Counted from the first letter of the stretch, positions 21,320-33,408 are shown. The stretch is 64,000 bases of DNA from Cephalotus follicularis (GCA_001972305.1 BDDD01005119.1:1-64000); one strand, 5' to 3'. The notes: a model not told the origin generated them from the letters alone. Made by a program: numbers and translations.

Positions 21320-23117
21320 TTACAATACAGTGTTAGGAGATCTTGCTCCTTTCTCCAAGACAATTTCAAATAAATCAGCTTCAGATTCCTCATCGAACTC
21401 CATTCCTCGGCTATTAGTTGTACTATTTAGACTGCCTTTGACTGTACTTCGGTTAAGCCACTGAGAGTCAATTCTTCCCATTGAGAAGAGTTCTTTGCTG
21501 TCTTCATAGCATAAAGCAGCAGCAGGAGAATTTACAAGGGGCCCAATAAAGCAAGGATTCGCTGTCCTGTTTGCATTTGCTGGTGCATATTTGAACACAC
21601 TTTGTCCAAAATTAACTAGGACTAATATGTCTGTGTTTGCTGCTATAGTTGGATAGAGTGGAGTACCAAATTCCTCTGTCTTGCAATGGATTTCATGGAC
21701 TAGTTCTGAATCTACTGTGAAAAACACTTTCTTTTCTCTAGGATCAAACCCACAACCAATCACCTTATCTCTTCTATTCAATTCTTCTTCATTTTCGGAT
21801 TCGAACACGAGCTTAATCCCTGAAAGAGGAGATATCATGAGTGAATTTACACTAAGAAGTGACTTTTAAGTACTAAAAAAAAATTTAATTGTATAATCAA
21901 TGGTTTCAGTTTTTTTTCCTACCTTTTTCTCTCTTCTCGTTAAATATATATGTTATTCATTTGTTATGCCGTGTCATTTGCTACAGATAGAGTTATATTG
22001 GTGGCCAAGTCACAGTGGGCCTTCTCTCGTCAAATTTCACTAGTATCGGAGACATTCTAGGTGAGAGACATATACATTCATTGGTAGGTTGCCACTTTTG
22101 CATTAAAACAATTTATCGACTTCAATAGTTTGATACTATGTAGCATCAAAACAGTAAACCTAGACATTCAACAGAAGAGAATAAGAACTTACCATTAAGA
22201 TATACAGAACCATTTGAATTGAACCCGATTGATCCCGGGTAGCTACCAGGCAGTTTCCAAGGAAGTGATCCTCCTGCAGTGAGCCCAATCGATAGCAACA
22301 CAGCTTCAACTTTGCCGTCAAGTTTACCATTCAATAACAAATCTTCAATCGTAATAGGCTTATTACTGCTAGTAACATGGACTAAAGATTCCGAATTCGC
22401 TTGCGTATTCAAATTCTCTTGTATAAGTTTAGTCTTTTCACCTTCCTTATTTTTGCCAACAGACTTATGATCATCTTGTGGAGAATACTGAACTGTGATC
22501 TCAAAATAGGCCTCTTGAGGGAAAGCAGAATTCCCCAAGGGAGGCCCTGGCAAAGGCAGGGCTGTCCTTATAACGGTTGCAGCAGACGTTGGATTGTTGC
22601 CTATGTTGACAACCTTTAGCCCTGAATTTAGCCTTATTTTTTGCATGAAATCTGCTGATCCTTGACAAACTTCCCAGGCTGTTTCCGTTTCGGTTTCTCT
22701 TCCATAGTCAGCAACTGAACACAACCCCAATAAAGACATCGATCGCGTGGTGGGTGATGACGACATGTAGCCGGTGAAACCAAATCTAGACCATCCGTGT
22801 TCAACTGCGTCTGTTATAAGTGCTGGATGATCAGCCCAATTGAACAAAGGTTTTGTTGAAACCCCACGTCGAAAAACATAGTAATTCCCTCTCTTCTTGC
22901 TGTCTATGTCAAGTTGATGATGAAGACTCCCTTGATGAAGCCTTGAAACACCTTCTTGCAAGCTCTCAGTTCTCGTTTGGTTAGCATGATCATCAGCACC
23001 AAAATCTTTACGTGGTTTGTTATAGCAACAACATCGCCAAATCAACAACACCAAAAGAGCTGTAACAACTACGATAGCAGCCACAGCTGTCAAAGTAATG
23101 CGTATCCATTCAAGCAT
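21320..23117 (-). CDS. Membrane-anchored SPRY-domain protein, two exons
   Basis: Exon 1 is 23117-22193 and exon 2 is 21819-21320, separated by a 373-nt intron with GTAAGT donor (GT at 22192-22191) and TTTCAG acceptor (ends 21820). The join keeps the frame (Gly codon split 1/2) and gives 474 aa. The first ATG is at 23117; the frame extends upstream but without an ATG. Residues 7-27 form one hydrophobic membrane segment, followed by a Cys cluster (CCCY) and basic residues. Residues about 203-390 fit a SPRY domain (AYFEI start, PGSIGFNSNGSVYLNG, VIGCGFDP, VFFTVD, LYPTIAANT), which the intron splits. SPRY domains bind protein partners; no catalytic role is implied. The C-terminal 80 residues are polar and acidic. 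Similar plant proteins exist but are poorly studied; the function is unknown. No frame breaks. Confidence 0.85.
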
Positions 23118-24429
23118 TTCTTCTTCCCTCAAATTAAAAATTCTCTGTCCTTTTGTTTCTATTGAGTATTTTATGTGGGTTTTGGAGATAAATATTTGAA
23201 AAAGGAAAGAAGTGAAGACGTAGGGATATTAAAGAAGCAAAGAAGCGTGGACTAGGACTGGTTCAAGAAAGGCTACAGAGATGTCTCTAATCCAAATAGG
23301 AAAGGAGTTGTAACATTTCTTGCAAAGATTATGACACAGTCTTTAATATAATTCCGTTCTTTAATTTAATGTGAACCGACAGTCTTTCGTCTTAAAACAA
23401 GTTGGAGATTCATTTTAATTTATTGATTTACATAGGAAAGATGAGAGGCTGCCTAGGTTGTTTATGTGTCAACATGTATGAGCATAAATACTTCTAGAAA
23501 CCCAAAAAGTCCATAATTCCAATACTAGAAGTAGTTATCATTGATTAATGTCGTGGATTTAAAATCTTGGGAGGGACACCATGAAGCATTTTTGGAGTAC
23601 AAGAGGGAAACTGTCAAAAAGTCATGAAACCAAAAAAAAAAAAAAAGGTAACTAGAAACCAAAGAACACGAATTTTTTTGTAGTGCGTGTTGATGTTGGT
23701 AGTTTTTTGTCGGTAACAGTCCCCTGACAGTTAAATCCTAGTTTGTTACCTCTCGTTAGCTTCATGTGATTTATTGACGAATTAGAGATTATAAATTGCG
23801 TTTACTTTTTGTCTTTTTCATTAACAAAAGAGCATTTTAAAATTATATTATTCTCTCTTATCAGTATCTAGTCTAGATTCAACATAAAAAAATTGTATCA
23901 TTGGCTTTGCTAAATGTCTACCTACTCCTGGGACAGCTTGAGGAGATACCCCTGAGTGTTGTGTTGGCCAAACCAATTTTTATGTGGACTTAAGCACATG
24001 TGGATCTCAATTTATATATTACATATGTTTCTTCCATTGGTATATACAGATCCTACTTTTAAATAATGGACAACTTTGACTTTATTTGGTGGCATTGTTT
24101 CTGTTCACTCATATTATAGTTCTATTTGATGGCCTTATTTCTGTTCACTCATACTATACTTTACTGTTGAGTGACAAGGCTCAATTTTCTTCTTGGAACA
24201 TCTAACAGTACGTTTCAATAAATAAAGTTGGAGAGAGAGGAAAAGAAATAAAGTAATAATAATCAATAATTCTTGTTTGAGAATTTATTCTATTTTGTTA
24301 TCTTTCAAAAAAATAGAGAGATTGAAAAAGAAAAGAAAATTGATTTAATGATTTTTTTAAATGTTCATTTTACCCTTAAAAACTAATAAGTTTTTTTTTT
24401 TTCTATTTTTCTATTTTGCTTTTTGTTCT
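23118..24429. other. Intergenic DNA, upstream of the SPRY gene
   Basis: The segment just above 23117 is the 5' flank of the SPRY gene. It contains A/T runs, a repeated phrase around 24085-24165 (ATTTGGTGGCATTGTTTCTGT / ATTTGATGGCCTTATTTCTGT context) and no gene. It ends at the target duplication GTTCT (24425-24429) of Gypsy-1. Confidence 0.6.
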
Positions 24430-25375
24430 TGATATGGGAAAAATTAAGTTAAATAAAAAACAAACACGTGTCCTCATGCAAGCACTGCCAGGTGTCCAAG
24501 GGACTCAATAATTGATGAACTAAAGACAGAGGAAGTCTGTTAGCAAAGGAAACAGCAATATAAGGAGGACTCTTCCTCGGCATAAGTGCCGAGGACACAC
24601 CCAATGGTTCCAGTACCAAGATCAATTTCCTCAGCATAAGAGCCGAGGGTCAGTCCAGTAATCATCACACAAATTTTCATCCTCCTCGGCTTCAGGTCCG
24701 AGGACACCACTGAAGCATATTGCTGAAGACACCCTCGGCCACATAACAGGCCATCTATTTCAAGTGCAATCTATAGAAGCAGAAGACTACATTCAAGGTG
24801 TAAGGGCTGAAGACTCCCTCAGCCCAGAGAATCTACTAGACATAGTTCCCCCTACAGTTTTGCAAACGGAGGACCTCAACCTTATCTATGGGATAAGGGG
24901 ATTAACTTCAACAGATCTCACGGGATCTACACTTATCCAAACAAGAAGATAAGATAGGGATAACCATCAACAAGGAAAGGAGATAATTAAGGAGACGATA
25001 AAGGAAAGAAGAGATAATTCAGGTGGAGATAAGGGAAATCCCGAGATCCTCGGAATTTCCTTAGGGGACAGTCATCAACTCCGAATTTCATGCTCAATCA
25101 GTTACAAAACATCACTATAAATACAAGTTCAACAGACTGAACAAAGGTTAGCAATTTTCACATTCAAGAGAACCTTATTTTCTCTGCACTTTGTCTAACT
25201 TGAGCATCGGAGTGTCCCCGGGAGAACAACCTCCTGGACTTCCACCATTTTTGTTACCTTGTGCAAGGATCTGAGATCAACATCTTCCTCAAGGCATTCA
25301 TTGGCTAGCGTTTCTCTTAACAAATAAAAGTCCTCCACGTAGGATACTGTTGAGAGAAGGATTTCTGTATCAACA
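24430..25375 (+). mobile_element. 5' LTR of Gypsy-1
   Basis: TGATATGGG to GTATCAACA, 946 bp. Three CCTCGG...CCGAGG-type stems lie at 24575-24594, 24629-24648 and 24684-24703 in the presumed U3. A CACTATAAATACAAGTTC TATA region lies near 25114. Confidence 0.95.
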
Positions 25376-25394
25376 GTTGGCGCCGTCTGTGGGA
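25376..25394 (+). promoter_or_regulatory. Primer-binding site of Gypsy-1
   Basis: TGGCGCCGTCTGTGGGA starts two bases after the LTR end. TGGCGCC-type sites are usual for Tat/Athila-related elements. The tRNA species is not assigned. Confidence 0.8.
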
Positions 25395-25420
25395 AACGCT
25401 ACAAAAAGTCATCAACAACC

Positions 25421-26290
25421 ATGCCACCGAAGAAGAATACCCTAGTTGGAGCCACTGGTAGCCAGCAACAGGAGGTCATAGCTCCTCCCCAAGAAGTCAC
25501 CCAAGTGGTGGCCCAAGAACCGGCTCCCGTCACGGGAGAGCAGCTCAATCAATTCTTACAAGGATTGGAGCGCGTTACTGATCGGTTGCTCACAACCTTA
25601 GCCAACCGACAACAGTAAGTAGGGCCCGCTCAGCTAGTGGCCCGAGGAGTTTCTGGCCCCCATAGGCCAGAGGTGGAGACAAGGCACCCCCGAGGTGCCA
25701 GGCGAAACCCGCCGAGGGAAGATGAACTTCCCCTTAGGCGGTCAGGGGACAACAATCCCCTGGGAAGGAGGCCTGAGATCAATGTATCTCAGAGAGCTGA
25801 GTCCTCGACTGCAAGGGATCATCCTAACGATCCCAGGAGAGCACACCCTCAGCGCCAGGCTATGGATGTCGATCCTCGGCAGGAAGTCAGAGGAGTAGAG
25901 GGGGCGCAAGTGCGCTCCAACGCTTCACGCAGAGCTGGCACGGCCCGAAGGTGCAGGGTTAATTCCCCAGCCTCGTCGGCTGGAGGGTCACATGTTTCCA
26001 GCAGAGTAAGGAACATTGAAGAGGTAGAGCAGGCAGTGCACATAAGGCTTGTTGACCTGGAAAGGAGATTCGAAGGAGTGGAACAGCATAGGGGGCACCT
26101 ATCCAAGGTGCAAAATATTAATGCACACCCCTTCACAGCCGAGATTATAGCAGAGCAAGTCCCTAGTGGGTTCCAAAACCCGAGCCTTGATAAGTACGAT
26201 GGGTCCACGGACCCCATCCAACATGTGCACTCATACATCCAGGCTATGTGGATGTATCAAGGCTCGGACGCCATGCTCTGCCGAGGTTCC
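25421..26290 (+). pseudogene. Gypsy-1 gag, N-terminal part, interrupted
   Basis: Gag opens with ATG at 25421 (MPPKKNTLV) just after the leader. The first frame stops with TAA at 25616-25618 after LANRQQ, where Gypsy-2 has a sense codon. The same frame resumes through ARGVSGPHRPEVE and an Arg-rich stretch to AMLCRG at about 26285, where one base is missing relative to Gypsy-2 and the frame shifts into the long downstream ORF. Two separate lesions therefore disable gag. Confidence 0.85.
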
Positions 26291-29200
26291 CAATGACTTT
26301 GATTGGAGCTGCCCAGGCATGGTACTTTACCTTGGCAAGGAATTCAGTGAAGAGCTTAGACCAGTTTACGGAACTGTTCGTCACGAAGTTCCTCAACAGC
26401 ACCACGCAGAGAAGAAAATCCACTCACCTCATCAACGTGGTGCAGGGTAAGGATGAGACATTGAGAGATTACCTCACTAGGTTCAACAAAGAATATCTTA
26501 CAGTGAAAGACCTGGAGCCGTCCTTTGCTCTGGCAGCCTTGAACAATGGGCTGAAGAGCAACTCAAAATTCACTTTCTCCCTACTGAAGAAACCTGCCAA
26601 AGACATGGCAGACTTGCTGAAAAGGGCGGAGAGATATGTGAACGCCGAGGAAGAGATGTTGGCCAGGAAACAAAAGGCACCTTGGACTGGCCAACAGGAG
26701 GAGAGAAGGGAGCATTCACGAAATGCTCTCGAGAGAAGAGAGAAGAGGAAGGAGAGGTCAGACCTGTCCAAGGGAGACCTCAGACATAAGCTTTCCAGAC
26801 GAGAAGGCACATCCAGGGGTGGAGCACCAATACCATCTTACAACACTTTTGCCCCCCTCCTGGACACACGTACTAAAATCCTGGCTGTGGAGCAAGATAA
26901 AGTCCCTTTCCAATGGCCTGAGAAGATGAGGGCCCCGGCAGAGAACAGAAGTGTGGAGAAGTACTGCCGTTACCATCGTGACCACAGCCACGATACAGAG
27001 GAGTGCAGGCAACTAAAGAATCAGATTGAGGACCTGATTAGAAAGGGACACCTGCGCAAGTATGTTGACAGAGATGCTCCTCAAGGAAGAAGAGAACAGA
27101 GAAGAGAAGAGGCTCCTCGGCAGCAGGAGGAGCAACAACAACAACAACCCAGAGGTGTTATCCATACCATCTCTGGTGGGGTCACATCAGGGGGCGACCA
27201 CTCAAATGCAAGAAAGGCCTATGGGAGACAATCCCTCACTGTGCAACAAGTCCCTCACAGTAAAAGGCTCAGGACTGGTGGAGATGAGGAGGTGATAACC
27301 TTCTCGGAGGCGGACTGTGAGGGAGTACGTCTTCCTCATGATGATCCAGTGGTGGTGACTCTTCTGGTAGAACTCTTTACCATGAAGAGAATTCTCATTG
27401 ATAGTGGCAGCTCGGCCGATATCCTGTACAAGCATGCATTTGATCAGCTGAGGATCCCAGCCGACCAGCTGAAGCCAGTTAAAACCCCACTGGTTGGTTT
27501 TGTAGGTGAGACGATCCATCCTCTGGGATCTATCAACCTGTCCGTGGTTGCAGGCACGGCCCCACGTCAGACTCAGGTAGAGATGACGTTCCTGGTAGTG
27601 GATACCCCTAGCCCATACAATGCCATAGTGGGGCGACCAGGATTGAACTTGTTGGAGGCCATAGTGTCTACGAGACACTTACTAGTGAAGTTCCCCACAA
27701 GGTTTGGCGTGGGGGAGGTCCGAGGAGACCAAGAGGTGGCGAGGCGCTGTTATAAAATGGCCATCTCGGATAAGGGGAAGTCCAAGGTTCTCCCCATAAC
27801 AAACGTGGAGCTCAGAGGTGATGTAGAACTAGAGCGTCCACAGCCTGTTGAAGATGTCCTCCAAGTGCCCGTAGAAGAGGGCAATGATGAGAGAGTACTC
27901 CAAGTTGGCTCACAACTTGGAGAGGCGGAGAAGGAGGAATTGATAACATTCCTCCGAGACAATAAGGATGTTTTTGCATGGTCAACAGAGGAGGTCCCTG
28001 GTATCAGCCCAAATGTAATGGTTCACAAGCTAAGTGTGGATCCAGCCAGACCTCCGATCAGACAAAAGAAGAGGAACTTTGCCCCTGAAAGGCAGCAAGC
28101 AATAGCTGAGGAGGTGAGCAAGTTATTGCAGGCAGGCTTTATCAGAGAAGTGCACTACTCGGACTGGCTAACAAATCCGGTGTTGGTCAAAAAAGACAAT
28201 GGAAAATGGAGGATGTGCATAGACTTCACCGACCTCAACAAAGCCTGCCCAAAGGATCACTTCGCTCTCCCAAAGATAGATCAGCTGGTAGACGTAACCT
28301 CGGGTTACAGAATATTGAGCTTCTTGGACGCTTATTCGGGGTACAATCAGATCCCCATGTACAAGCCAGACGAGGACAAGACAGCATTCATAACAGACCG
28401 AGGAATGTATTGCTACAAAGTTATTCCCTTTGGCTTGAAGAATGCAGGGGCTACCTACCAGCGTCTGGTGAACAAGATCTTTGAACCTCAGATTGGAAAG
28501 AATATGGAGGTGTACATAGACGATATGCTCGTCAAAACCCCTGCCAGGAACCCCCATGTGAAAGATTTGGAGGAGACTTTTGGAGTGTTGAGGAGGTACA
28601 ACATGAAGCTCAATCCGTCCAAGTGTACATTTGGGGTCACCTCGGAAAAGTTCCTCGGATTCATGGTCTCTAGCAGAGGAATAGAGGCGAATTTAGAGAA
28701 GATCTCGGTGATTCAAAGTATGAGGCCACCTCAAACCATCAGGGATGTCCAGAGGTTAAATGGCAAGATTGCAGCTCTGAGCAGGTTTGAGTCCAAGTCG
28801 GCAGAGAAGTGCCTTCCCTTCTTTAAAATACTCAGAGATCCCAAGGGATTCTCGTGGTCTGATGATTGTCAAGCAGCCTTCGATAAGTTGAAGGAATACC
28901 TGGCTTCTCCTCCCCTGATCTCAAAACCAAAGGATGGAGAAGACCTATATTTGTACCTTGCGGCCACCTCGGGCGCAGTGAGTGCAGTGTTAGTCAGAGA
29001 AGAGGAAAAGGTTCAAAGGCCAGTGTATTATGTGAGCAAGGCCTTGAATGATGCAGAGGGAAGGTACCCTGAGGTGGAGAAATTTGCGTATGCTCTGATC
29101 ATCTCAGCCAGAAAATTGAGGCCATATTTTCAAGCCCATACAATCAAGGTTTTGACTGACAAACCACTCAAACAAGTTCTTGCCAAGCCTGACACCTCGG

Positions 29201-30582
29201 GCAGGTTAGTTAAGTGGTCAGTCGAACTAGGCGAGTATGATGTGAAGTTCGAAGCCAGACCAGCAATCAAATCACAGGTACTGGCCGACTTTGTTGGAGA
29301 TAATACACCTACGGAGTGTATGGAGGAGAACCCTTCCGAGAGCGAGAAGGGAATGTGGAAGTTATCAGTTGATGGATCCTCATGCCTCACTGGCAGTGGG
29401 GCAGGATTAGTATTGACAAGTCCAGATGGGTGGACGTTGGAATATGCTCTGAGGTTTAAGTTCAAGGCTACAAATAACGAGGCTGAATGGGAAGCTCTCA
29501 TAGCTGGACTAACAATCGCAAAGCACTTGGAGGTGCAGAGGATTGAAGCCTCAAGTGATTCTCAGCTGGTGGTTGGTTTGGCGAATGGGGAGTATGAGGT
29601 CAGAGAAGACCTCATGATGAAATATTTATCCCATTTTCAGGGCATGAAGTCAGCCTTTGAGGTCTTGAGAATTATTAAAGTGCCCAGAGCAGAGAACGTC
29701 AGGGCAGACCAACTATCAAAGCTAGCAACAACAGAGGAGTTGGAGAAAAATCAAACAGTGCTAGTTGACTATTTGGAGCGTCCAACAATCTCTCAAGCAG
29801 AGGTAATGGACATAGATGTCCCACAGGAGCCAAATTGGATGACTCCCTTTATCAGTTGGCTAAGGGATGGGATCTTGCCCGAGGACCGCGTGGAGGCGAG
29901 AAAACTGGTCTATAGAGCAAACAGATTTCAATTCCGAGATGGAATCCTCTACAAAAGGTCTTTCTCATTCCCTTGGCTGAGATGTTTGAATCCCATAGAG
30001 GCCGACTATGCTCTAAGGGAAGTTCATGAAGGGATTTGTGGCAACCACACTGGGGGCAGGACATTATCTCACAAGCTGCTAAGGCAGGGTTACTACTGGC
30101 CGACTATGTATCAAGATGCAATAAACCTAGTGAGGAAGTGTGACAAGTGTCAGAGGAACGCCAACATAAGTAGAAGGCCTTCTCAACCTCTGACCTCACT
30201 TACAGTCCCGTGGCCCTTTGCACAATGGGGAATGGATTTCGTCGGACCGTTACCAATGGCAACAGGCCAGAGGAAGTTTCTTATTGTAGCGGTTGACTAT
30301 TTCACTAAGTGGGTGGAAGCAGAGCCCTTGGCCACGATTACAGAGAAGAACACAGAGAGCTTTGTGTGGAAGTCAATCATCTGCAGATTCGGAGTTCCGA
30401 GGACAATTATCACAGATAATTGTAAGCAGTTTGACTGCCAAGCCTTTCGGGACTTTTGCAGTGAATGGAGAATAGAGCATAGGCTTGCTTCAGTAGCCTA
30501 CCCTCAAAGCAATGGTCAAGCCGAGGTGATCAACAGAGAGATCATCTCGGGCTTGAAAAAGCGGCTAGAAGACAGCAAATGA
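26291..30582 (+). CDS. Gypsy-1 gag-pol polyprotein, main open part
   Basis: One frame, open from 26248 (1444 aa); true gag sequence enters at about 26290. Residue numbers count from 26248. Domains in order: gag core (AQAWYFTLARNS onward); a zinc-like C-x3-H...C segment at residues 240-254 (CRYHRDHSHDTEEC); aspartic protease with ILIDSGSS (Asp about 385); reverse transcriptase from WRMCIDFTDLNKACP (654) to the active site YIDDM (756); RNase H with SDDCQAAFDKL to DKPLKQVL (about 870-970); archaeal-type RNase H with WKLSVDGSS and TNNEAEWEAL (1037-1160); integrase with a zinc region (1259-1302) and catalytic D1350, D1390, E1426. The residue after the second Asp-Asn is Cys (TDNCKQF), where Gypsy-2 has Gly. 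It ends early at a TGA (30580) inside integrase. Confidence 0.95.
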
Positions 30583-31071
30583 AGGTGGACCGAGGAGCTA
30601 CCAAGTGTATTATGGGCATACAGAACTACTCCTCGGACTACAACAGGAGAATCCCCATACAGTTTATGCTTCGGAGCTGAGGCTATGATACCAGTGGAGG
30701 TTGGAATGCAATCACCAAGAGTTGTGCACTTCACTGAAGACAACAATGAAGAAGGGCTTAGATGCCTCCTCGACCTTGTGGGAGAACTCAGAGATAAAGC
30801 TGCAATCAGAGTTGCAGCCTACCAACAGAGGGTAAGCCGCTACTACAATAAGAAAGTAAGCCCAAGACCACTAAGGCAAGGAGATTTAGTCCTACGCAAC
30901 TCAGCCGTTGCAGATCCTACGGGTACCAGAGGAAAACTAGCCCCTGCCTGGGAAGGGCCATACAAGATCAAAAGGGTCCTCCGCCAAGGAACATTCAAAC
31001 TTGAAACTTTGGGGGGTAGGGAGATTTCCAGAGCTTGGAATGCCGAGCATCTGAGGAAGTACTATCAATGA
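30583..31071 (+). pseudogene. Gypsy-1 integrase C-terminal part
   Basis: Continues in the same frame after the TGA stop: LPSVLWAYRTTP, GAEAMIPVEVG, a GDLVLRNSAVADPTG region and PAWEGPYKIKRVL (integrase C-terminal domain), ending HLRKYYQ-stop at 31071. Gypsy-2 has the same region joined without a stop (58382-59695), so the break in Gypsy-1 is a point change. Confidence 0.9.
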
Positions 31072-32554
31072 ATGTAAGATATTTTCAATGAAAGTTTGAA
31101 ATTTTTCAAAATTTGTGCTCAACATCATAGTTTCAAGTTCGCAAGGGACCGGAGGTCCAATGTTCATGTCCTCAAACCTCTGAACAGCCACCGATCAGTT
31201 CCCTCAGTTTTATTTTAGGCATCTCGGGATCTAAAGTTTCCTAAGCCTTACGGAGGCTAATCCTCAAAAGGAAAACCAACACAAACCGAGGTCTCAGACA
31301 GACTGGCGAAACAGGCGTTGAAGAGCATCCAAGGATGCTCATACAAAAAGCCTCCTTACGAGGAGCATACACAAGCCTCCTTCCGAGGGGCATCAATATT
31401 TATCAACGAAGACTCCTTCCGAGGAGCATGTCTAAAGACTTCCAAGGAAGCACTAAGACTCCTAAGGGAGCAAACACTGGTTGGCAACACCATGGGAACT
31501 TGTCCAACCAGACTTAAAGTCGTGACTTGAAAGGCGAATCCATGGGAACTCGCAACGATCAAGCTCGTCGGACTGAGCACTTTAATACAAGTGTCTCCAA
31601 GTGGACTGAAAGCTCAACCGACCTGTCCTAAAACCTCTTAGGTCAGACGATACTATCCTCGGCAAACCCATGTGAACTTGTCCGAGCAGACCAAGAATCC
31701 AACCCGTGAAGAACTCAACCTGTGAGTACAAAAGTTTTCTTATAACTACTTAAGCATCTTTACAAATGAGGGGTTCTACGAGGACTATCGAAGTTTTAGT
31801 GACCTCGCCCACCAAAGGTTAGTGATTTGAGCTAAGTTAAAAGTTCTAAGGAACCACCAGCACATATACACGCTCAAAGCTCAGGCACACGTGGAATTGA
31901 TTAAGTCCGAGAATACAGGGGCCTGTTCTTTTTATTATTAGTTACTTAAGCCTTTTTGGGATTAGATGCCTATTCGTGCGAGAAGTCCGAGGTCACAATG
32001 AGGATAAAATTCCTAAGGGAATCATCAATATATATATGTTTTCAAAGTTCAAGTATATAAGGGGCCAATTGAAGATGAAGTCTGAGAAGGCAGAGCTTCT
32101 GTTACTTATATTTGTGTTTAGTTTTTTGGATGTCAAGTGTTCATTTGCTTGGGAAGTTAGAGGTCACCTTGAAGACAATTCCTAAGGGAATTATTAATAA
32201 GTACAAGAACGCAGAGGTTAACCACAACAACAAGAATTTAAGTCAAGGCTAGAGAATGAAGAAAGTTCTTTTATTGATGCCTGGAAGAGATTACAAGAGG
32301 TATGCTGTTAATATTTGTCAAGTTGCTTTTAAATTATTTTGGAGGAGTGTCTGCTTCTACGAGAAGTCAGAGGTCCCAATGGGCAAAATCCCTAAGGGGG
32401 TTGTAAGCATACATGCTAAGTGCAAATACCACAAGTCCACAACGTAAAAAAGTAAAGACAGCAGAGGATGCAAAAATTTCTCTTCATTCATATATGTTAA
32501 AAGATTACAAGTGCTGGAAGAAAAGAAATCATTACAAAGAAAAAAGAGAAAAAG
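31072..32554. other. Spacer between integrase and antisense ORF in Gypsy-1
   Basis: No open frame on either strand. Contains a run of related phrases (CCTCCTTACGAGGAGCAT, CCTCCTTCCGAGGGGCAT, CTCCTTCCGAGGAGCATG) at 31340-31440. A similar spacer is present in reverse in Gypsy-2 (57238-58381), so it is a regular part of the family. Confidence 0.7.
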
Positions 32555-33184
32555 CTAAGCTGAGGCTGGAGGATCAGAGGAAGCTGCGTCTTGAGGAGGT
32601 TGAGGAGTTGCGAGGTCTGCAACAGGATTATCAGAGGCAGGCTGGACTTCCGGTTCCTCTTCTCCAACCCTTTGGCCAGCATTCCTTTCCAAGGCCTCCT
32701 CGGCTCTTTCCTCCTCAGCCTCGTATCCGTCTGGATAAAAATCGAAGGCCTTGGCAGCCGAGCAAAAGGCGACCTCTTCCAGGGGAACCTCTGGGTGCAG
32801 AGCCTTGACCCAATTCTTGCAAGTGTAGAATCCCCGATGATAGTATTCGGAAGATTCCTTGAAAACCTCTTCCTCGAAGACAACGAAAAGGCCTTTTTTA
32901 CTCTTTGTGACCGTCCGAGGATCCTTGGGAAGACAGAACCTCAGCCCAGAGGGGAAGTTGAACTTGGTAGTTAGTTCAACCACGTCCTCCTGTGAGAGAG
33001 CACTGACACCAAAGCCATCAGGGGCAGAGGAGTCAGCCTCGGTAACGGGTAGGGTTGGTTCACCCACTGCAGCCCCCAAGCTACCCTCAGATGGAAGGGG
33101 ACCCTCAGCAGGGGGGATCACCATAGCCAAAGGTTCAACCTCCAGGGGAGGAGAAACCCTAGCGGTACGTTTGGTTCTGGCCAT
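32555..33184 (-). CDS. Antisense extra ORF of Gypsy-1 (shortened)
   Basis: 209 aa read opposite to gag-pol, starting at ATG 33184 (MARTKRTARVSPP). The N-terminal hundred residues match exon A of the antisense gene in Gypsy-2 (EVEPLAMV, LRFCLPKDPRTVT, GLFVVFEE). It then jumps directly to the C-terminal part (EYYHRGFYTCKNWV, FDFYPDGYEAEEE), so roughly 500 codons plus two introns of the Gypsy-2 version are absent while the frame stays open. The tail is rich in Pro, Ala and acidic residues. Extra antisense ORFs are known in Tat-lineage elements; their function is unknown. Upstream frame to 33235 is in-frame but the Gypsy-2 start supports 33184. Confidence 0.8.
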   Translation of the reverse strand: MARTKRTARVSPPLEVEPLAMVIPPAEGPLPSEGSLGAAVGEPTLPVTEADSSAPDGFGVSALSQEDVVELTTKFNFPSGLRFCLPKDPRTVTKSKKGLFVVFEEEVFKESSEYYHRGFYTCKNWVKALHPEVPLEEVAFCSAAKAFDFYPDGYEAEEERAEEALERNAGQRVGEEEPEVQPASDNPVADLATPQPPQDAASSDPPASA

Positions 33185-33400
33185 TTGGGTCAAGACAAAC
33201 AAGAGAGACGAAGAAAAAGCGATAAGGAAAGGCAAAAATCAGTTCAAGAACAGTAAAAGGATTGCAAACTTACTCAGAAACTTGGTTGAAGATGATTAGA
33301 AGACGAAGGTTTGGGGGTGAAGAACTGCAAATCTCAAGAATTCTCAAGTGATGGCAAAAAGCAAGAAGGCGTAAAAGAGTGGCTTAGTGATTTAGGGTTT

Positions 33401-33408
33401 CTTTTATA
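33401..33408 (-). promoter_or_regulatory. TATA box for the antisense ORF, Gypsy-1
   Basis: TATAAAAG on the minus strand, 217 bp before the antisense ATG. Gypsy-2 has TATAAAAG 215 bp before its antisense ATG. Confidence 0.65.

Noticed and set aside
32413-33299. Plus-strand frames of 127-146 aa
   Set aside because: They are the complement of the antisense ORF of Gypsy-1; the minus frame has the homologue in Gypsy-2.
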